From an uncultured Eubacteriales bacterium (GTDB taxonomy: Bacteria; Bacillota; Clostridia; Oscillospirales; CAG-272), in contig URHR01000009.1 in assembly GCA_900547725.1 (NCBI GenBank), positions 1-41,259 on the forward strand: DNA of 41,259 bases. Direction: 5' to 3'. How positions within the stretch are numbered: the first letter of the stretch is position 1; every line of letters starts with the position of its first letter. Below the pieces are notes generated by a model. The model was given only the letters and a program-made list of their open reading frames with translations, did no database searches and was not told the DNA's origin. This document shows, one piece after another, positions 17,866 through 25,581 of the stretch. Position numbers and translations under genes: made by a program.

Positions 17866-18655
17866 GACCCCATATCCTTTCTGATGTAGCTACCGGAATC
17901 CGCTCCGGAAAGTTGTCCTCTGTCGCAGTACCGAGCGGCTCGTCCCGAACCACCCGCCAAGCGTTTTCCCATGTCAGCGCGCGCACGGTCTCCGCATTGC
18001 AGAACCGGGAAAGCAGATCCATACAAACCGACAGTTTCGGCTGTCGGGCGGTCAGATTATGGCCGTCCGAGGAAACGATATCAACCAGTCGGCTCTTAAC
18101 CAGTTTTTTCCACAGAGATTTTGCCGCTCTGCCCCAAGCGCCGACCGCATCGGCGGCATTCACCTGAACCACCCCGCCGCTGTTGTGAAAATCCTCAATC
18201 CACGTCATATGCGAGGCAAGGCAACGGTAACGCTCGGCGTGCGCCAGAATCGGGCGGTATCCCGCGCCGCGCAAACGCCGCACGGCGCACTCGATCTGAA
18301 AAAACTCCACGTCCTCGGGAAAATCCACCAACACATAGCGGCTACCCGCCACAGTTCGGCATCTGCCGCTTTCAAGCGCCTCGATACAGCCGTCGTAATA
18401 GCCCAACTCATGACCGAGGAACAGTTTCAGATCGGGGTAAGTCTTTTCCGCGTACTCCCGCAGAACTTCAAACGCCGCCTGCGAGCTTTCGTATGTATCG
18501 CCGAACAGATAAGGAGAAAAATGCGGGGTCAGGCAAATGGCTCTCGTTCCGTCCGCATATGCCATATCCAACATGGCGAACATTTCTTCTTTGGTTTTTG
18601 CCCCGTCATCCACACCAAACAGCAGGTGGGAATGCAGATCGAAATAGCTTGCCAC
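17819..18655 (-). CDS. PHP-type protein-tyrosine phosphatase (CpsB/YwqE family)
   Basis: I prefer the GTG start at 18655, which has AAAAAGGAG twelve bases upstream. The ATG at 18688 has no ribosome site and sits within a few bases of the transcript start predicted by the -10 box at 18699-18704. The product, about 278 residues, has the PHP metal-binding DLHSHLLFGVDDG near its N-terminus, then CLTPHFSPY, GHELGY, PILAHAERY and VSSDGHNL, all expected in manganese-dependent phosphatases that dephosphorylate BY-kinases. The C-terminal 16 residues (GHGRNEKHGRDAKQGD) are encoded inside the next gene's start, an unusually long overlap. Confidence 0.88.
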   Translation of the reverse strand: MASYFDLHSHLLFGVDDGAKTKEEMFAMLDMAYADGTRAICLTPHFSPYLFGDTYESSQAAFEVLREYAEKTYPDLKLFLGHELGYYDGCIEALESGRCRTVAGSRYVLVDFPEDVEFFQIECAVRRLRGAGYRPILAHAERYRCLASHMTWIEDFHNSGGVVQVNAADAVGAWGRAAKSLWKKLVKSRLVDIVSSDGHNLTARQPKLSVCMDLLSRFCNAETVRALTWENAWRVVRDEPLGTATEDNFPERIPVATSERIWGHGRNEKHGRDAKQGD

Positions 18656-18698
18656 GCGAATTGAGCACTCCTTTTTACAAAAATCCATATATAGCTAT

Positions 18699-18709
18699 AG
18701 TATAGCATA
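18699..18709 (-). promoter_or_regulatory. extended -10 promoter of phosphatase-Wzz-kinase operon
   Basis: Minus-strand TATGCTATACT holds a TGC-TATACT extended -10 box. No good -35 box is visible (TGGAAA at 17 bases is weak). Confidence 0.5.
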
Positions 18710-18761
18710 CAATTGCCGTTTTTTCCACCGATGCGACAAAAGGTTAACACTTATTTAACAT

Positions 18762-19220
18762 TTATATAAGCATCCTGACAATCCACCAGACAACGCCCCA
18801 GATTCCGCCCGCAAGCGTGCCGTAAAGCAGAACAGGGCCGGCAACGGTAAAGATCTTGGCGCCAACCCCGAGAATCAGACCCTCGGCATGGCTGTCGATC
18901 GCGGGAGAAACCACAGCATTCGCAAACCCCGTGATGGGAACAAGCGTTCCCGCACCCGCATATTTGGCAATTTTGTCGAACACGCCGACCCCGCTGAGGA
19001 GCGCGGCAAGAAAAATCAGCGTCACGGAGGTCATTGTCGCGCTGTCGCCGGCATTCAGGTGTACGCATTCGCTCCAGAAGGTACGAAGCAGTTGCCCGAG
19101 AACGCAGATCAAACCTCCCACCCAAAAGGCACGCAGGCAATTTCGGAACGTCGGCGAATGCGGCGCGTGCGCGTCTGCAAAGCGGCGATAGGTTTCGCGA
19201 TCCATGGACTGATGATTCAT
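18762..19220 (-). CDS. spoVAC: stage V sporulation protein AC
   Basis: The start at 19220 (MNHQSMDR) follows GGGGGG six bases upstream. The 152-residue membrane protein matches SpoVAC along its length: FRNCLRAFWVGGLICVLGQLL, LIFLAALLSGVGVFDKIAKYAGAGTLVPITGFANAV and SHAEGLILGVGAKIFTVAG. SpoVA proteins form the spore membrane channel that moves dipicolinic acid and calcium into the forespore and out at germination. Normally spoVAC lies with spoVAD and spoVAE; here it stands alone. It indicates an endospore former or a recent descendant of one. Confidence 0.92.
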   Translation of the reverse strand: MNHQSMDRETYRRFADAHAPHSPTFRNCLRAFWVGGLICVLGQLLRTFWSECVHLNAGDSATMTSVTLIFLAALLSGVGVFDKIAKYAGAGTLVPITGFANAVVSPAIDSHAEGLILGVGAKIFTVAGPVLLYGTLAGGIWGVVWWIVRMLI

Positions 19221-19299
19221 CAAAATCCCCCCTTTTCCGTCAGTTTGTCCCCGCGCGCCGACTTTCATGCGCGGAAACGGAAAATTTCGCAAAAATCGC

Positions 19300-19328
19300 T
19301 TGATTTTCGTGCCCGTTCGGTATATAAT
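19300..19328 (+). promoter_or_regulatory. sigma-A promoter of small coiled-coil gene
   Basis: TTGATT, 17 bases, TATAAT, about 35 bases before the ATG at 19363. Confidence 0.8.
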
Positions 19329-19362
19329 AGAAGTGAGAGGGTCAGACAGGAGGAAACGCGCA

Positions 19363-19650
19363 ATGACATGGAAGGAATTTCAGGAACAAACGCGGCAGAT
19401 TACCGATGCAGCGGCGGAGAAACTCGGAAACGCAACCGATCTGGCGGTTTTGCGGTTGCAACTTCGGACAGAGAAAATGCGCCTGCGCTCGGCGTATGAG
19501 GAATTCGGGGAGATCGCCTACCTCAGCTTTACGTCCGAAGACGAGGACGGCGCAGAGGCACTGGCGGAATATATCAAAGCCATTACGTTGATCCGCGAAC
19601 AGATTGCCACTCTGGAAAAACAGCTCCGCGACAAACGGAACGAAACATAA
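19363..19650 (+). CDS. small coiled-coil protein of unknown function
   Basis: A 95-residue soluble protein starting MTWKEFQEQ, with AGGAGG ten bases upstream and a consensus promoter. The sequence is highly charged and helical: an N-terminal helix (TRQITDAAAEKLGNATDLAVLR), a middle part LRSAYEEFGEIAYLSF and a C-terminal helix with heptad-like spacing (LIREQIATLEKQLRDK). I do not recognise a named family; proteins with a similar helical layout and an added zinc ribbon exist in Clostridia. It has its own promoter and terminator. Confidence 0.75.
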   Translation: MTWKEFQEQTRQITDAAAEKLGNATDLAVLRLQLRTEKMRLRSAYEEFGEIAYLSFTSEDEDGAEALAEYIKAITLIREQIATLEKQLRDKRNET

Positions 19651-19689
19651 AAAAGAACGCATGACCGAAGGAGTCATGCGTTCTTTTTT
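19649..19689. terminator. bidirectional terminator
   Basis: A 17-base-pair stem, AAAAAAGAACGCATGAC and its complement, with a seven-base loop lies between the coiled-coil gene (plus) and the last gene of the surface operon (minus). It overlaps both stop codons by one or two bases. Confidence 0.9.
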
Positions 19690-20158
19690 ATTTTTTAACG
19701 ACGCCATCAGCCTTTATTTCCGGTTCTCCGGAATATGTCCCCCACTCCGGAGAAAACGACACATTCCCGCCGTTTGTCAGGGTCAAAGTAAACGTCAGCG
19801 AGTTTTTGGGGACAATCTGCGCAGTGCGTAAAACGGTGTTATCCGGAAGCGTCACCTTGCAATATCCCTTGGAGGCATTCCCAGAAGCAGTCAGCGTGAC
19901 GGTATACGCAACGCCTGCCGCCAAGGAATATTTGCCATTCTGCCCGGTGGTCAACACAGTTTCCCCGTTTTTCGCGACAACATCAATGTGATAAGTGGCA
20001 GCCTGAATGGTAGCGGCGGGTGTGGACTGCGTGGAGGCAAACCACGCCCACGTCATGCCGCACAGCAAAGTCATGCAGAGCAGGATCGACAGCACGGACG
20101 GGAGCAGGATTTTGGTCAGGTTCGTCTCCGTCTTTACTTGCTTATTATCATGATTCAT
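19688..20158 (-). CDS. small secreted protein with SipW-type signal peptide
   Basis: A 156-residue protein. After a short charged start (MNHDNKQVKTETNLTK) comes the signal segment SVLSILLCMTLLCGMTWAWF followed by ASTQST, the AWF pattern of SipW-processed precursors such as TasA and camelysin. The mature part is beta-rich (TYHIDVVAKNGETVL, GVAYTVTLTASGNASKGYC, SLTFTLTLTNGGNVSF). It is shorter and simpler than its two neighbours and lacks the beta-helix modules. AAAGGAG lies nine bases upstream. It is the last gene of the surface operon; a subunit or minor fibre component is plausible. Confidence 0.8.
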   Translation of the reverse strand: MNHDNKQVKTETNLTKILLPSVLSILLCMTLLCGMTWAWFASTQSTPAATIQAATYHIDVVAKNGETVLTTGQNGKYSLAAGVAYTVTLTASGNASKGYCKVTLPDNTVLRTAQIVPKNSLTFTLTLTNGGNVSFSPEWGTYSGEPEIKADGVVKK

Positions 20159-20187
20159 AACAAAATACTCCTTTCGTTATGCAAACC

Positions 20188-20250
20188 GGCTACCGAAACG
20201 GATAAACCGCCGCTTATCCGCTTCGGTAGCCCCTCCACCCGCGGGTGGAG
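20188..20250 (-). repeat. intercistronic double hairpin, copy 1
   Basis: An 18-base-pair stem with one mismatch (20188-20205 / 20214-20231, TTATCCGCTTCGGTAGCC) is paired with CTCCACCC-GC-GGGTGGAG (20233-20250). It lies between two genes of the operon, upstream of the next ribosome site. Confidence 0.8.
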
Positions 20251-20263
20251 AGACTGCTTGATT

Positions 20264-21517
20264 TTATTCCGGAACAACGGTATACCAAGTATCTTCGCCG
20301 TGTACCTCGGAAATGACCTTATAGCCATCCGCAACAAAGTCCGTTCCCTCACCTTCCGCGAGGTTGTTGGACGGATCAAAGTTGACAAATGTGCCGCCCT
20401 TGACGATGATGTTTGCAGTGCCGTTTTTGTAGTTTGCGTCAATGCAATTGAGGACATAGCGATAGTCTTTGGTATCAATATCCGGGGTTACCTGGAAGAA
20501 TCCGCCGTTCACAATCAGCGTGCCCTTCTCGACATTGAATACAGTGCCGCCGCCATGGTATGTGCCGCCGTTCACCGTAACAACAATGCCTTCTCCGTCC
20601 ACATGTGCGACATAAGGTCCGCCATTGTATGCACCCTCAGCCGGATTCAGCTTGTTTGCACAAAGAATTCCGCCGCCGGAGGAAGCGTTGATTGTCGTAT
20701 CGGCATTGATGTAAAACACTGCCCAGTTAGAGGACGCTTCCAACTCTCCGGGAATATGAACCGGAGCGTTCAGATCCAAGACGGAGGGATATTTGATGAC
20801 AAGACGGTCGGACACTGCGGTTTTGGTGGCGTCGCCCTCAATATAATCGTTGATAACAATTCCGCCGCCCGCCGCAAATGCGCGCTTGGCTTCCTCGTAG
20901 TTGGTAACGGTGTACATCTCGCCGGAAGGGGCATAGGTTGCAAACTGATCGTACCGATTGCCGAAGCTATCGTTTTCAACGGTATCCTGCGTTGCGTAAA
21001 CCGTAAACTTCACGTTGTCCAACGTTTTGCCCATATAGTCATTTCCCGCGTCGGAAGCCATGGTAGCGGAGACGGTAATCAAGCCGGTTTCTCCGCCGTT
21101 CGCCGCCAGATGACCTTCCTCGTTCAGAGCAAAGTCTTCAGTTCCGATTTTGTATGTAAAACGAATCACATCAAGCAATTTGGAGTCGCCGTCCAATCCG
21201 GTCACAACCAACTTATATTTCAGAGCCAGATTTCCGGTATTGACAATTTTGAACGGGGTCAGCGTATAGGTGCAACCGGGCTCCCACAGAATCTGATCCT
21301 GCGCCCGACCGTCGGACGCCTTCCATTCCAGCTTGGTAAGCTTGTTTCCGCTTTCGTCCTGAATCTCCACGTGGAGATTTCCGGATGTAATGCGGTTGAC
21401 GCCTGTGCTTGCAGTGTCGGTAAACCACGCAAACGTAGAACCGACAAGCATGGATACGCAAAGCACCAAAGAAAGCAAACTTGCAATCAGCGCCTTTTTT
21501 GTGTTCATGGTTTTCAT
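20264..21517 (-). CDS. SipW-dependent surface protein: TasA-like plus beta-helix module
   Basis: The start at 21517 (MKTMNTKKAL) has AAGGAG ten bases upstream. The 417-residue product begins with a SipW-type signal, LVLCVSMLVGSTFAWFTDT. A TasA/camelysin-like domain follows (GNLHVEIQDESGNKL, ILWEPGCTYTLTPFKIVNTG, ALKYKLVVTGLDGD, VYATQDTVENDSFG). From about residue 215 it is beta-helix-like, with imperfect repeats such as VTVNGGTYHGGG, LIVNGGFF and IIVKGGTFVNFDP. Its C-terminal 80 residues match two segments of the next protein upstream. Probably exported, processed by the local SipW and built into a surface fibre or matrix. Confidence 0.85.
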   Translation of the reverse strand: MKTMNTKKALIASLLSLVLCVSMLVGSTFAWFTDTASTGVNRITSGNLHVEIQDESGNKLTKLEWKASDGRAQDQILWEPGCTYTLTPFKIVNTGNLALKYKLVVTGLDGDSKLLDVIRFTYKIGTEDFALNEEGHLAANGGETGLITVSATMASDAGNDYMGKTLDNVKFTVYATQDTVENDSFGNRYDQFATYAPSGEMYTVTNYEEAKRAFAAGGGIVINDYIEGDATKTAVSDRLVIKYPSVLDLNAPVHIPGELEASSNWAVFYINADTTINASSGGGILCANKLNPAEGAYNGGPYVAHVDGEGIVVTVNGGTYHGGGTVFNVEKGTLIVNGGFFQVTPDIDTKDYRYVLNCIDANYKNGTANIIVKGGTFVNFDPSNNLAEGEGTDFVADGYKVISEVHGEDTWYTVVPE

Positions 21518-21629
21518 GTTCGTTTTTCTCCTTCTACAATCCGGCAGAGGATCGGGGGAAGAGTCTGTCTCAAATTGTCGGAATGCTTCCGCCATTCCGC
21601 CTTTTTTTGACTACAGAATTTTTGATTGC

Positions 21630-21684
21630 CGAAGCGGATAAACCGCGCTTATCCGCTTCGACCACCCTCCACCCGAAGGTGGAG
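21630..21684 (-). repeat. intercistronic double hairpin, copy 2
   Basis: CGAAGCGGATAA / TTATCCGCTTCG (21630-21660, perfect) next to CTCCACC-CGAA-GGTGGAG (21667-21684). Same order and core as copy 1. The rest of the 21518-21695 gap shows no gene. Confidence 0.8.
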
Positions 21685-21695
21685 AGACCGATTGC

Positions 21696-23519
21696 TTAAT
21701 CTGCAACCACGGTGTACCAAATGTCGCCGTTCGCCTGCGTTGTGCTTACCACGTGATAGCCGGCAGCAACAAAGTTGCCGTGCGGATTTTCGCTTGCGCT
21801 GTCGGACGGGTCAAAATTGATGAATGTACCGCCCTTGATGATAATCTTTGCCGAACCATCCTTGTATGCCGCGTCAATGCAGTTAATCAGATACTTGCTA
21901 CCGTAAACAGGGTTGCTATACGGCTCGCACGCAAAAGTTCCGCCGTTGATAATCAACGTTCCCTTCTGAACCTGCACCGCAGTGCCGCCGCCATAATAAT
22001 TTCCGCCGTTGATGGTCAGGGTTGCACCGTTTCTCACATTGATACCGTAACCGCCGTTTGTACCCGTATCAATTCCGCCGTTTTCGGTTGCATTGATTGT
22101 GGTATCAGCATCCACGATCAGGGCGCAGAAATTGGTGTTGTTGTTTCCCATGTCATCAGGGGTAACGATCTTGGCATTCAGATTCAGCGTGGTCGACTCC
22201 TTGATTATAACGCGGGCATCCGCAGTATCCTCGATGTTATCGGTTTTAATCTCGGTCACAACCGTAACAACACCGCCCGTGACAAGCGCCGATTTCAGAA
22301 CGGGAGCAGTCGAAGCCGAGACGGTATTGATCGGAGAAACAGTATACCAAACATCGCCGTTTTCCTGTGCTGCGGAGGTCACCTTGTAGCCGTCTGCCAC
22401 GAAGTTGGTATGCTCGCCTTCCGCCTTGCAATCTGCAGGGTTAAAGTTGACATAAGTACCGCCCTTGACGGTGATTTTTGCTGTTCCTGCCGCACGATTT
22501 GCATCGTAGCAGTTCAGCATGAATGCGTATGGATCTGTGCCTACATTGGTATGTTGCTGAATTTCAAAGAAACCGCCTTCGACAACCAGTTCACCTTCAT
22601 AAACATAGACTGCACTGATGTTGCCGATGAATGTACCGTCCTTAATTACGACTTTCGCGCCATCCTGTACATCAACGGCGTAGCAGTCGTTTTCCTTCGC
22701 TGCGAATTTGCCGTTGCCCTCAATGGTCAGTTCACCTGCACGAGCGGAAACAAGAGACCAACTATAGATACCCTCATTCCAGAGATCATTCGTATTTGCT
22801 ACTGTCTTTCCGCCCATGTTAAGAGTGGTCTTTGCAGTGGAAACAACCACTTCTGCGGGATTCAGATCCTCAACCACATTCACAATCCCGTCTTTTCCGA
22901 GCGCTGCGGCAAGGTCTGCCACATTTGCAACGGAGTAGGTTGCATCCTTATCGTACTGATCGTCGTTGCTGTCCTTCTCCACCGTATCCTGCGTTGCGTA
23001 AACGGTGATTCCAAGACCGGTCAGTTCCTTGCCCTGATAGTCATTGCCTGCATCCTCAGCCATATGACCCTCGATGTAGAGCAACTCGGATTCGGCATCC
23101 TTGGTGAGATGTCCTTCAAACAGGGACAGATCAACCGCAGTTCCGTCCTCTTTCACAACCTTGAAAGTGATGACGTTCAGCAGCTCATTGTCTCCGTCCA
23201 CTCCGTTGAGCACCATCTTATACTTGAAAGCAAGATTGCCGATGTTCTTAACCTTAAAGCCGATCGTGCGGAAAGTTGCACCCGGCTCCCAAAGAATATC
23301 CGCAGAGCCGTCCGAGTTGACAAAGCTCATGCTTGAGCCTTTCAGAGAGAGACCTGCTTTATTGACAATGTCAACTTGCAACCTTCCTGCCTGAATCGTG
23401 TTCACCGAAGTCGTTGCGGTATCGGTAAACCAAGCGAAAGTAGAACCGACAAGCATCGATACGCAAAGAACCAATGAAAGGACACTTGCAATCAATGCCT
23501 TTTTTGTACTGATTTTCAT
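21696..23519 (-). CDS. large SipW-dependent surface protein with two beta-helix modules
   Basis: The start at 23519 (MKISTKKAL) has AAAGGAG nine bases upstream. The 607-residue protein carries the SipW-type signal LVLCVSMLVGSTFAWFTDT, identical over that stretch to its neighbour, then a TasA-like domain (RLQVDIVNKAGLSLKG, ILWEPGATFRTIGFKVKNIG, VYATQDTVEKDSNDD). After it come two successive beta-helix modules, each ending in the same block: LVVEGGFF...ITVKGGTYVNFNP...FVADGYKV...WYTVSP and LIINGGTF...IIIKGGTFINFDP...FVAAGYHV...WYTVVAD. The module pair looks like an internal duplication. It is probably a major cell-surface or matrix component. Confidence 0.87.
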   Translation of the reverse strand: MKISTKKALIASVLSLVLCVSMLVGSTFAWFTDTATTSVNTIQAGRLQVDIVNKAGLSLKGSSMSFVNSDGSADILWEPGATFRTIGFKVKNIGNLAFKYKMVLNGVDGDNELLNVITFKVVKEDGTAVDLSLFEGHLTKDAESELLYIEGHMAEDAGNDYQGKELTGLGITVYATQDTVEKDSNDDQYDKDATYSVANVADLAAALGKDGIVNVVEDLNPAEVVVSTAKTTLNMGGKTVANTNDLWNEGIYSWSLVSARAGELTIEGNGKFAAKENDCYAVDVQDGAKVVIKDGTFIGNISAVYVYEGELVVEGGFFEIQQHTNVGTDPYAFMLNCYDANRAAGTAKITVKGGTYVNFNPADCKAEGEHTNFVADGYKVTSAAQENGDVWYTVSPINTVSASTAPVLKSALVTGGVVTVVTEIKTDNIEDTADARVIIKESTTLNLNAKIVTPDDMGNNNTNFCALIVDADTTINATENGGIDTGTNGGYGINVRNGATLTINGGNYYGGGTAVQVQKGTLIINGGTFACEPYSNPVYGSKYLINCIDAAYKDGSAKIIIKGGTFINFDPSDSASENPHGNFVAAGYHVVSTTQANGDIWYTVVAD

Positions 23520-23537
23520 TTTGAAAATCTCCTTTCC

Positions 23538-23613
23538 TAGCCTTTTGGCTACCAAAACACACAAGCTCGCGCTTATGCGCTTGGGCAGCCATTCCGCCCG
23601 GGTTGGCGGAATG
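23538..23613 (-). repeat. intercistronic hairpins, copy 3
   Basis: TAGCC-TTTT-GGCTA (23538-23551) and CATTCCGCC-CGGGTT-GGCGGAATG (23590-23613). The second stem sits where copies 1 and 2 have CTCCACC/GGTGGAG, but with different paired bases. The long first stem of the other copies is degenerate here. Confidence 0.65.
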
Positions 23614-23627
23614 CTGTTTTAACCCGT

Positions 23628-24479
23628 TCATTGCGAATCCGATACCTGTCCTTCACCGGAAGCAGTTTCGGCTTCCGTCTCTGTAGCTGTCTCCTGTTCG
23701 GGTTGCGAAGGGATTGCCGATTCCGACGGCGTTTCCGTCTGCACGTTCTGCACGTTCTGCGCATTCTGCACGTTCTGCGCCGATTGCGCTTCCATCTGCG
23801 CTTTCATCGCCATCAGTTCCGCCATCATCTTCTGCGTTTCCTCTTTTTCGGCGGCAATCTTGGCTTTTTCTTCTTCCAGCGCCGCGTTCTGCTCGGACTT
23901 ATACTGCCGGAACAGCCGCACGCTCGTCAGCCCCTGCGAAAGAATCAGCAAGAGGAACGGAATCAGGATGCAGACAATATAACCCGGGGTGGTTCTGAGA
24001 AAGTCAAAGAAATACCCGAGTTTCGGAATGTGGAATTGGTATTTTCCAACCACAAACGGATAGGTGACGATCTTTTCGTCGTCGGTGTCGGTGGTCGTAC
24101 CGTAAGTAACGAAACCCGCGTTTCCGTCCGCGTCGGTGGTCAGTCTGCGGATTTTATGCGTTACGGTCTCGCCGAAGTTCTCCGTATTCTGCGAGATGTA
24201 GGAAACAATGTCCCCTTCCTTCAGCGTTGCGGGATCGACCTCCTTGACAAACACCAGATCGCCTGCCGCAAAATCGGTTGCCTTCATGGAGTCTGACAGA
24301 ACCTTATACATCTTCAGCCCGAACAGACTGCGGTCATTCCGATTCAGCGTGGTTGCGGAAATAACGGTAAAGATCATCATGAATACCGCCACGGCAACCA
24401 CAACCCACGTTACGATATTCTTTACCAGATTCAGTACCTTTTCCCGCTTCGACTCCGTTTGCGTTTTTACTTCATCCAT
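23628..24479 (-). CDS. sipW: SipW-type (Ser-His) signal peptidase I with long coiled tail
   Basis: The start at 24479 (MDEVKTQTE) follows GAGGTGGAG closely. The 283-residue protein has an N-terminal membrane segment (about 24-43), the nucleophile box VLSDSMKA with Ser 64, the histidine box TVTHKIRR with His 108, and a second membrane segment GYIVCILIPFLLLIL (about 166-181). Serine with histidine instead of lysine is the archaeal/ER-type arrangement of SipW, which processes TasA-like precursors. After the second membrane segment there is an extra 100 residues: a charged coiled coil (EEEKAKIAAEKEETQK) and a QNVQNAQ repeat with an acidic Thr/Glu-rich end. It lies between the TasA-like accessory genes and the substrate genes. 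Confidence 0.92.
   Translation of the reverse strand: MDEVKTQTESKREKVLNLVKNIVTWVVVAVAVFMMIFTVISATTLNRNDRSLFGLKMYKVLSDSMKATDFAAGDLVFVKEVDPATLKEGDIVSYISQNTENFGETVTHKIRRLTTDADGNAGFVTYGTTTDTDDEKIVTYPFVVGKYQFHIPKLGYFFDFLRTTPGYIVCILIPFLLLILSQGLTSVRLFRQYKSEQNAALEEEKAKIAAEKEETQKMMAELMAMKAQMEAQSAQNVQNAQNVQNVQTETPSESAIPSQPEQETATETEAETASGEGQVSDSQ
23740..23778 (-). repeat. 9-base tandem repeat in sipW
   Basis: About four copies of GCACGTTCT/GCGCATTCT encode the QNV/QNA run. The unit is in frame, so copy-number change would alter tail length without a frameshift. Confidence 0.7.
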
Positions 24480-24487
24480 ACTCCACC

Positions 24488-25042
24488 TCAATGAAACTTC
24501 TTGTCGGGGTTATTCGGGACTTGCGTTGCGCGTGCGCTGAAATCAAAACTCAGAAGCGCATTCTGCAACGCATCGCCCGCATTCTCGTCAAAGTGAAACC
24601 GGACCGTCAACGTCTTCTTTCCGTCAATTTCCAATGCATCCTCATACGCCGCCGTGTTCTCCTCGGTCAGGTCGTTCAGTTTCCCGCTTGCGAGCACTTT
24701 GTCCCCGTCGCAAATTTCCACATCCACCGCGTCCGCCATCTCTCCGCTGACATTGCTGAAATAGATTTTATACCACACCGCGCAGGTGCTGAGGTTTTCC
24801 ACCGTAAAACTTCTTTCTATGCTCTGCCCGGGCGCAAACGTACATTCCCCCGCAGAGACAATCGGTTTCCCGTCGTTCAGGTTCAGCGTCACGCTTCCCG
24901 TTGAGAACGGATGCCCGGAAGTTGACACCGTGGAGACAACCAGAATAAAGGTGGTCACGGTAAGCGCCGCCGTCAGCAGAACAATCGCAACAATGCTGAC
25001 CGTCAGCCGTCTGATTACGCCTTTTGCCGCTTGTTCGGTCAT
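24488..25042 (-). CDS. TasA/camelysin-like single-pass accessory protein
   Basis: A 184-residue protein with one N-terminal hydrophobic segment (VSIVAIVLLTAALTVTTFILV) and a beta-rich external part. GSVTLNLNDGKPIV, FAPGQSIERSFTVENLS, VWYKIYFSNVSGEMADAV and LTVRFHFDENAGDALQN follow the layout of TasA/camelysin-fold proteins. The hydrophobic segment lacks the AWF cleavage pattern, so it may stay anchored. The start overlaps the previous stop by four bases and a GGAGG precedes it. It resembles the product of the gene just upstream, suggesting an old duplication. It may be a minor pilin-like or anchoring partner. Confidence 0.65.
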   Translation of the reverse strand: MTEQAAKGVIRRLTVSIVAIVLLTAALTVTTFILVVSTVSTSGHPFSTGSVTLNLNDGKPIVSAGECTFAPGQSIERSFTVENLSTCAVWYKIYFSNVSGEMADAVDVEICDGDKVLASGKLNDLTEENTAAYEDALEIDGKKTLTVRFHFDENAGDALQNALLSFDFSARATQVPNNPDKKFH

Positions 25043-25581
25043 TTTGCGTCACCCTCCTTCGATTCAGCGGAAAGAACCGACCAGCGGAAGCTGAGTCCCA
25101 ACGACGCGTCCTGCGCCGTACCGTCCGCCGTTTCGTCCACCGTTACCGTAATCCTGTACGGGATCTTCCGCTCTTTATTTCCGTTGAAAAAGATCTTTTC
25201 CAAATGGACGGTTTCCGCTGCGGTGCTCAGTTTTTCCTCACAGATGACCTGCCCGTTTTCCTCATCCTCAACCTTGATGATCAGTGCGTCCGCAAGTCCC
25301 TTTGCGTCATCCGACACCTGCACGGAGAACGCCAGCATCAGATCCTCTTTGTGCGAAAGCCGCACCGTGTAGGTCTTGCTCTCGCTGTCTCCGGGGAGCA
25401 GTCCCGCGCCGCCAAATTCCCAGTTTTCCTCCACAGCTCCGATGCTGTTGTTGCGCACCGTCACCTCGTCGGAAGCCGTCCGCAGCCGCTTGACCGTCTG
25501 CACCGTCAGCAGAACCATCGACACCGACAGCAGCGCCGCCAGTACGGTAATGATGATTTTATATTTCTTGAGAAGCGTCAC
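25039..25581 (-). CDS. TasA-like single-pass accessory protein, GTG start
   Basis: A 180-residue protein that starts with GTG, nine bases after AAAGGAG, overlapping the previous stop by four bases (GTGA). One membrane segment (IIITVLAALLSVSMVLLTV) is followed by a beta-rich external domain: GLLPGDSESKTYTVRLSH, LMLAFSVQVSDDAKGLADALIIKVED and LGLSFRWSV. The PG-S---YTV and LADA---KV pieces parallel the next gene's product. I do not recognise a characterised family. Its tight coupling between the pseudo-peptidase and the other accessory protein suggests that the three work together. Confidence 0.6.
   Translation of the reverse strand: MTLLKKYKIIITVLAALLSVSMVLLTVQTVKRLRTASDEVTVRNNSIGAVEENWEFGGAGLLPGDSESKTYTVRLSHKEDLMLAFSVQVSDDAKGLADALIIKVEDEENGQVICEEKLSTAAETVHLEKIFFNGNKERKIPYRITVTVDETADGTAQDASLGLSFRWSVLSAESKEGDAK

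Noticed and set aside
19221..19300. Sigma-G promoter for spoVAC
   Set aside because: GCATG is a fair -35, but the best -10 (CAAACTG) fits poorly, so I do not claim it.
19988..21610. 540-codon frame opposite a SipW substrate gene
   Set aside because: Covers an intergenic hairpin pair and lacks any family motif.
24480..24491. Longer sipW start at a TTG
   Set aside because: The ATG at 24479 directly follows the ribosome site, which a TTG start would place inside the gene.
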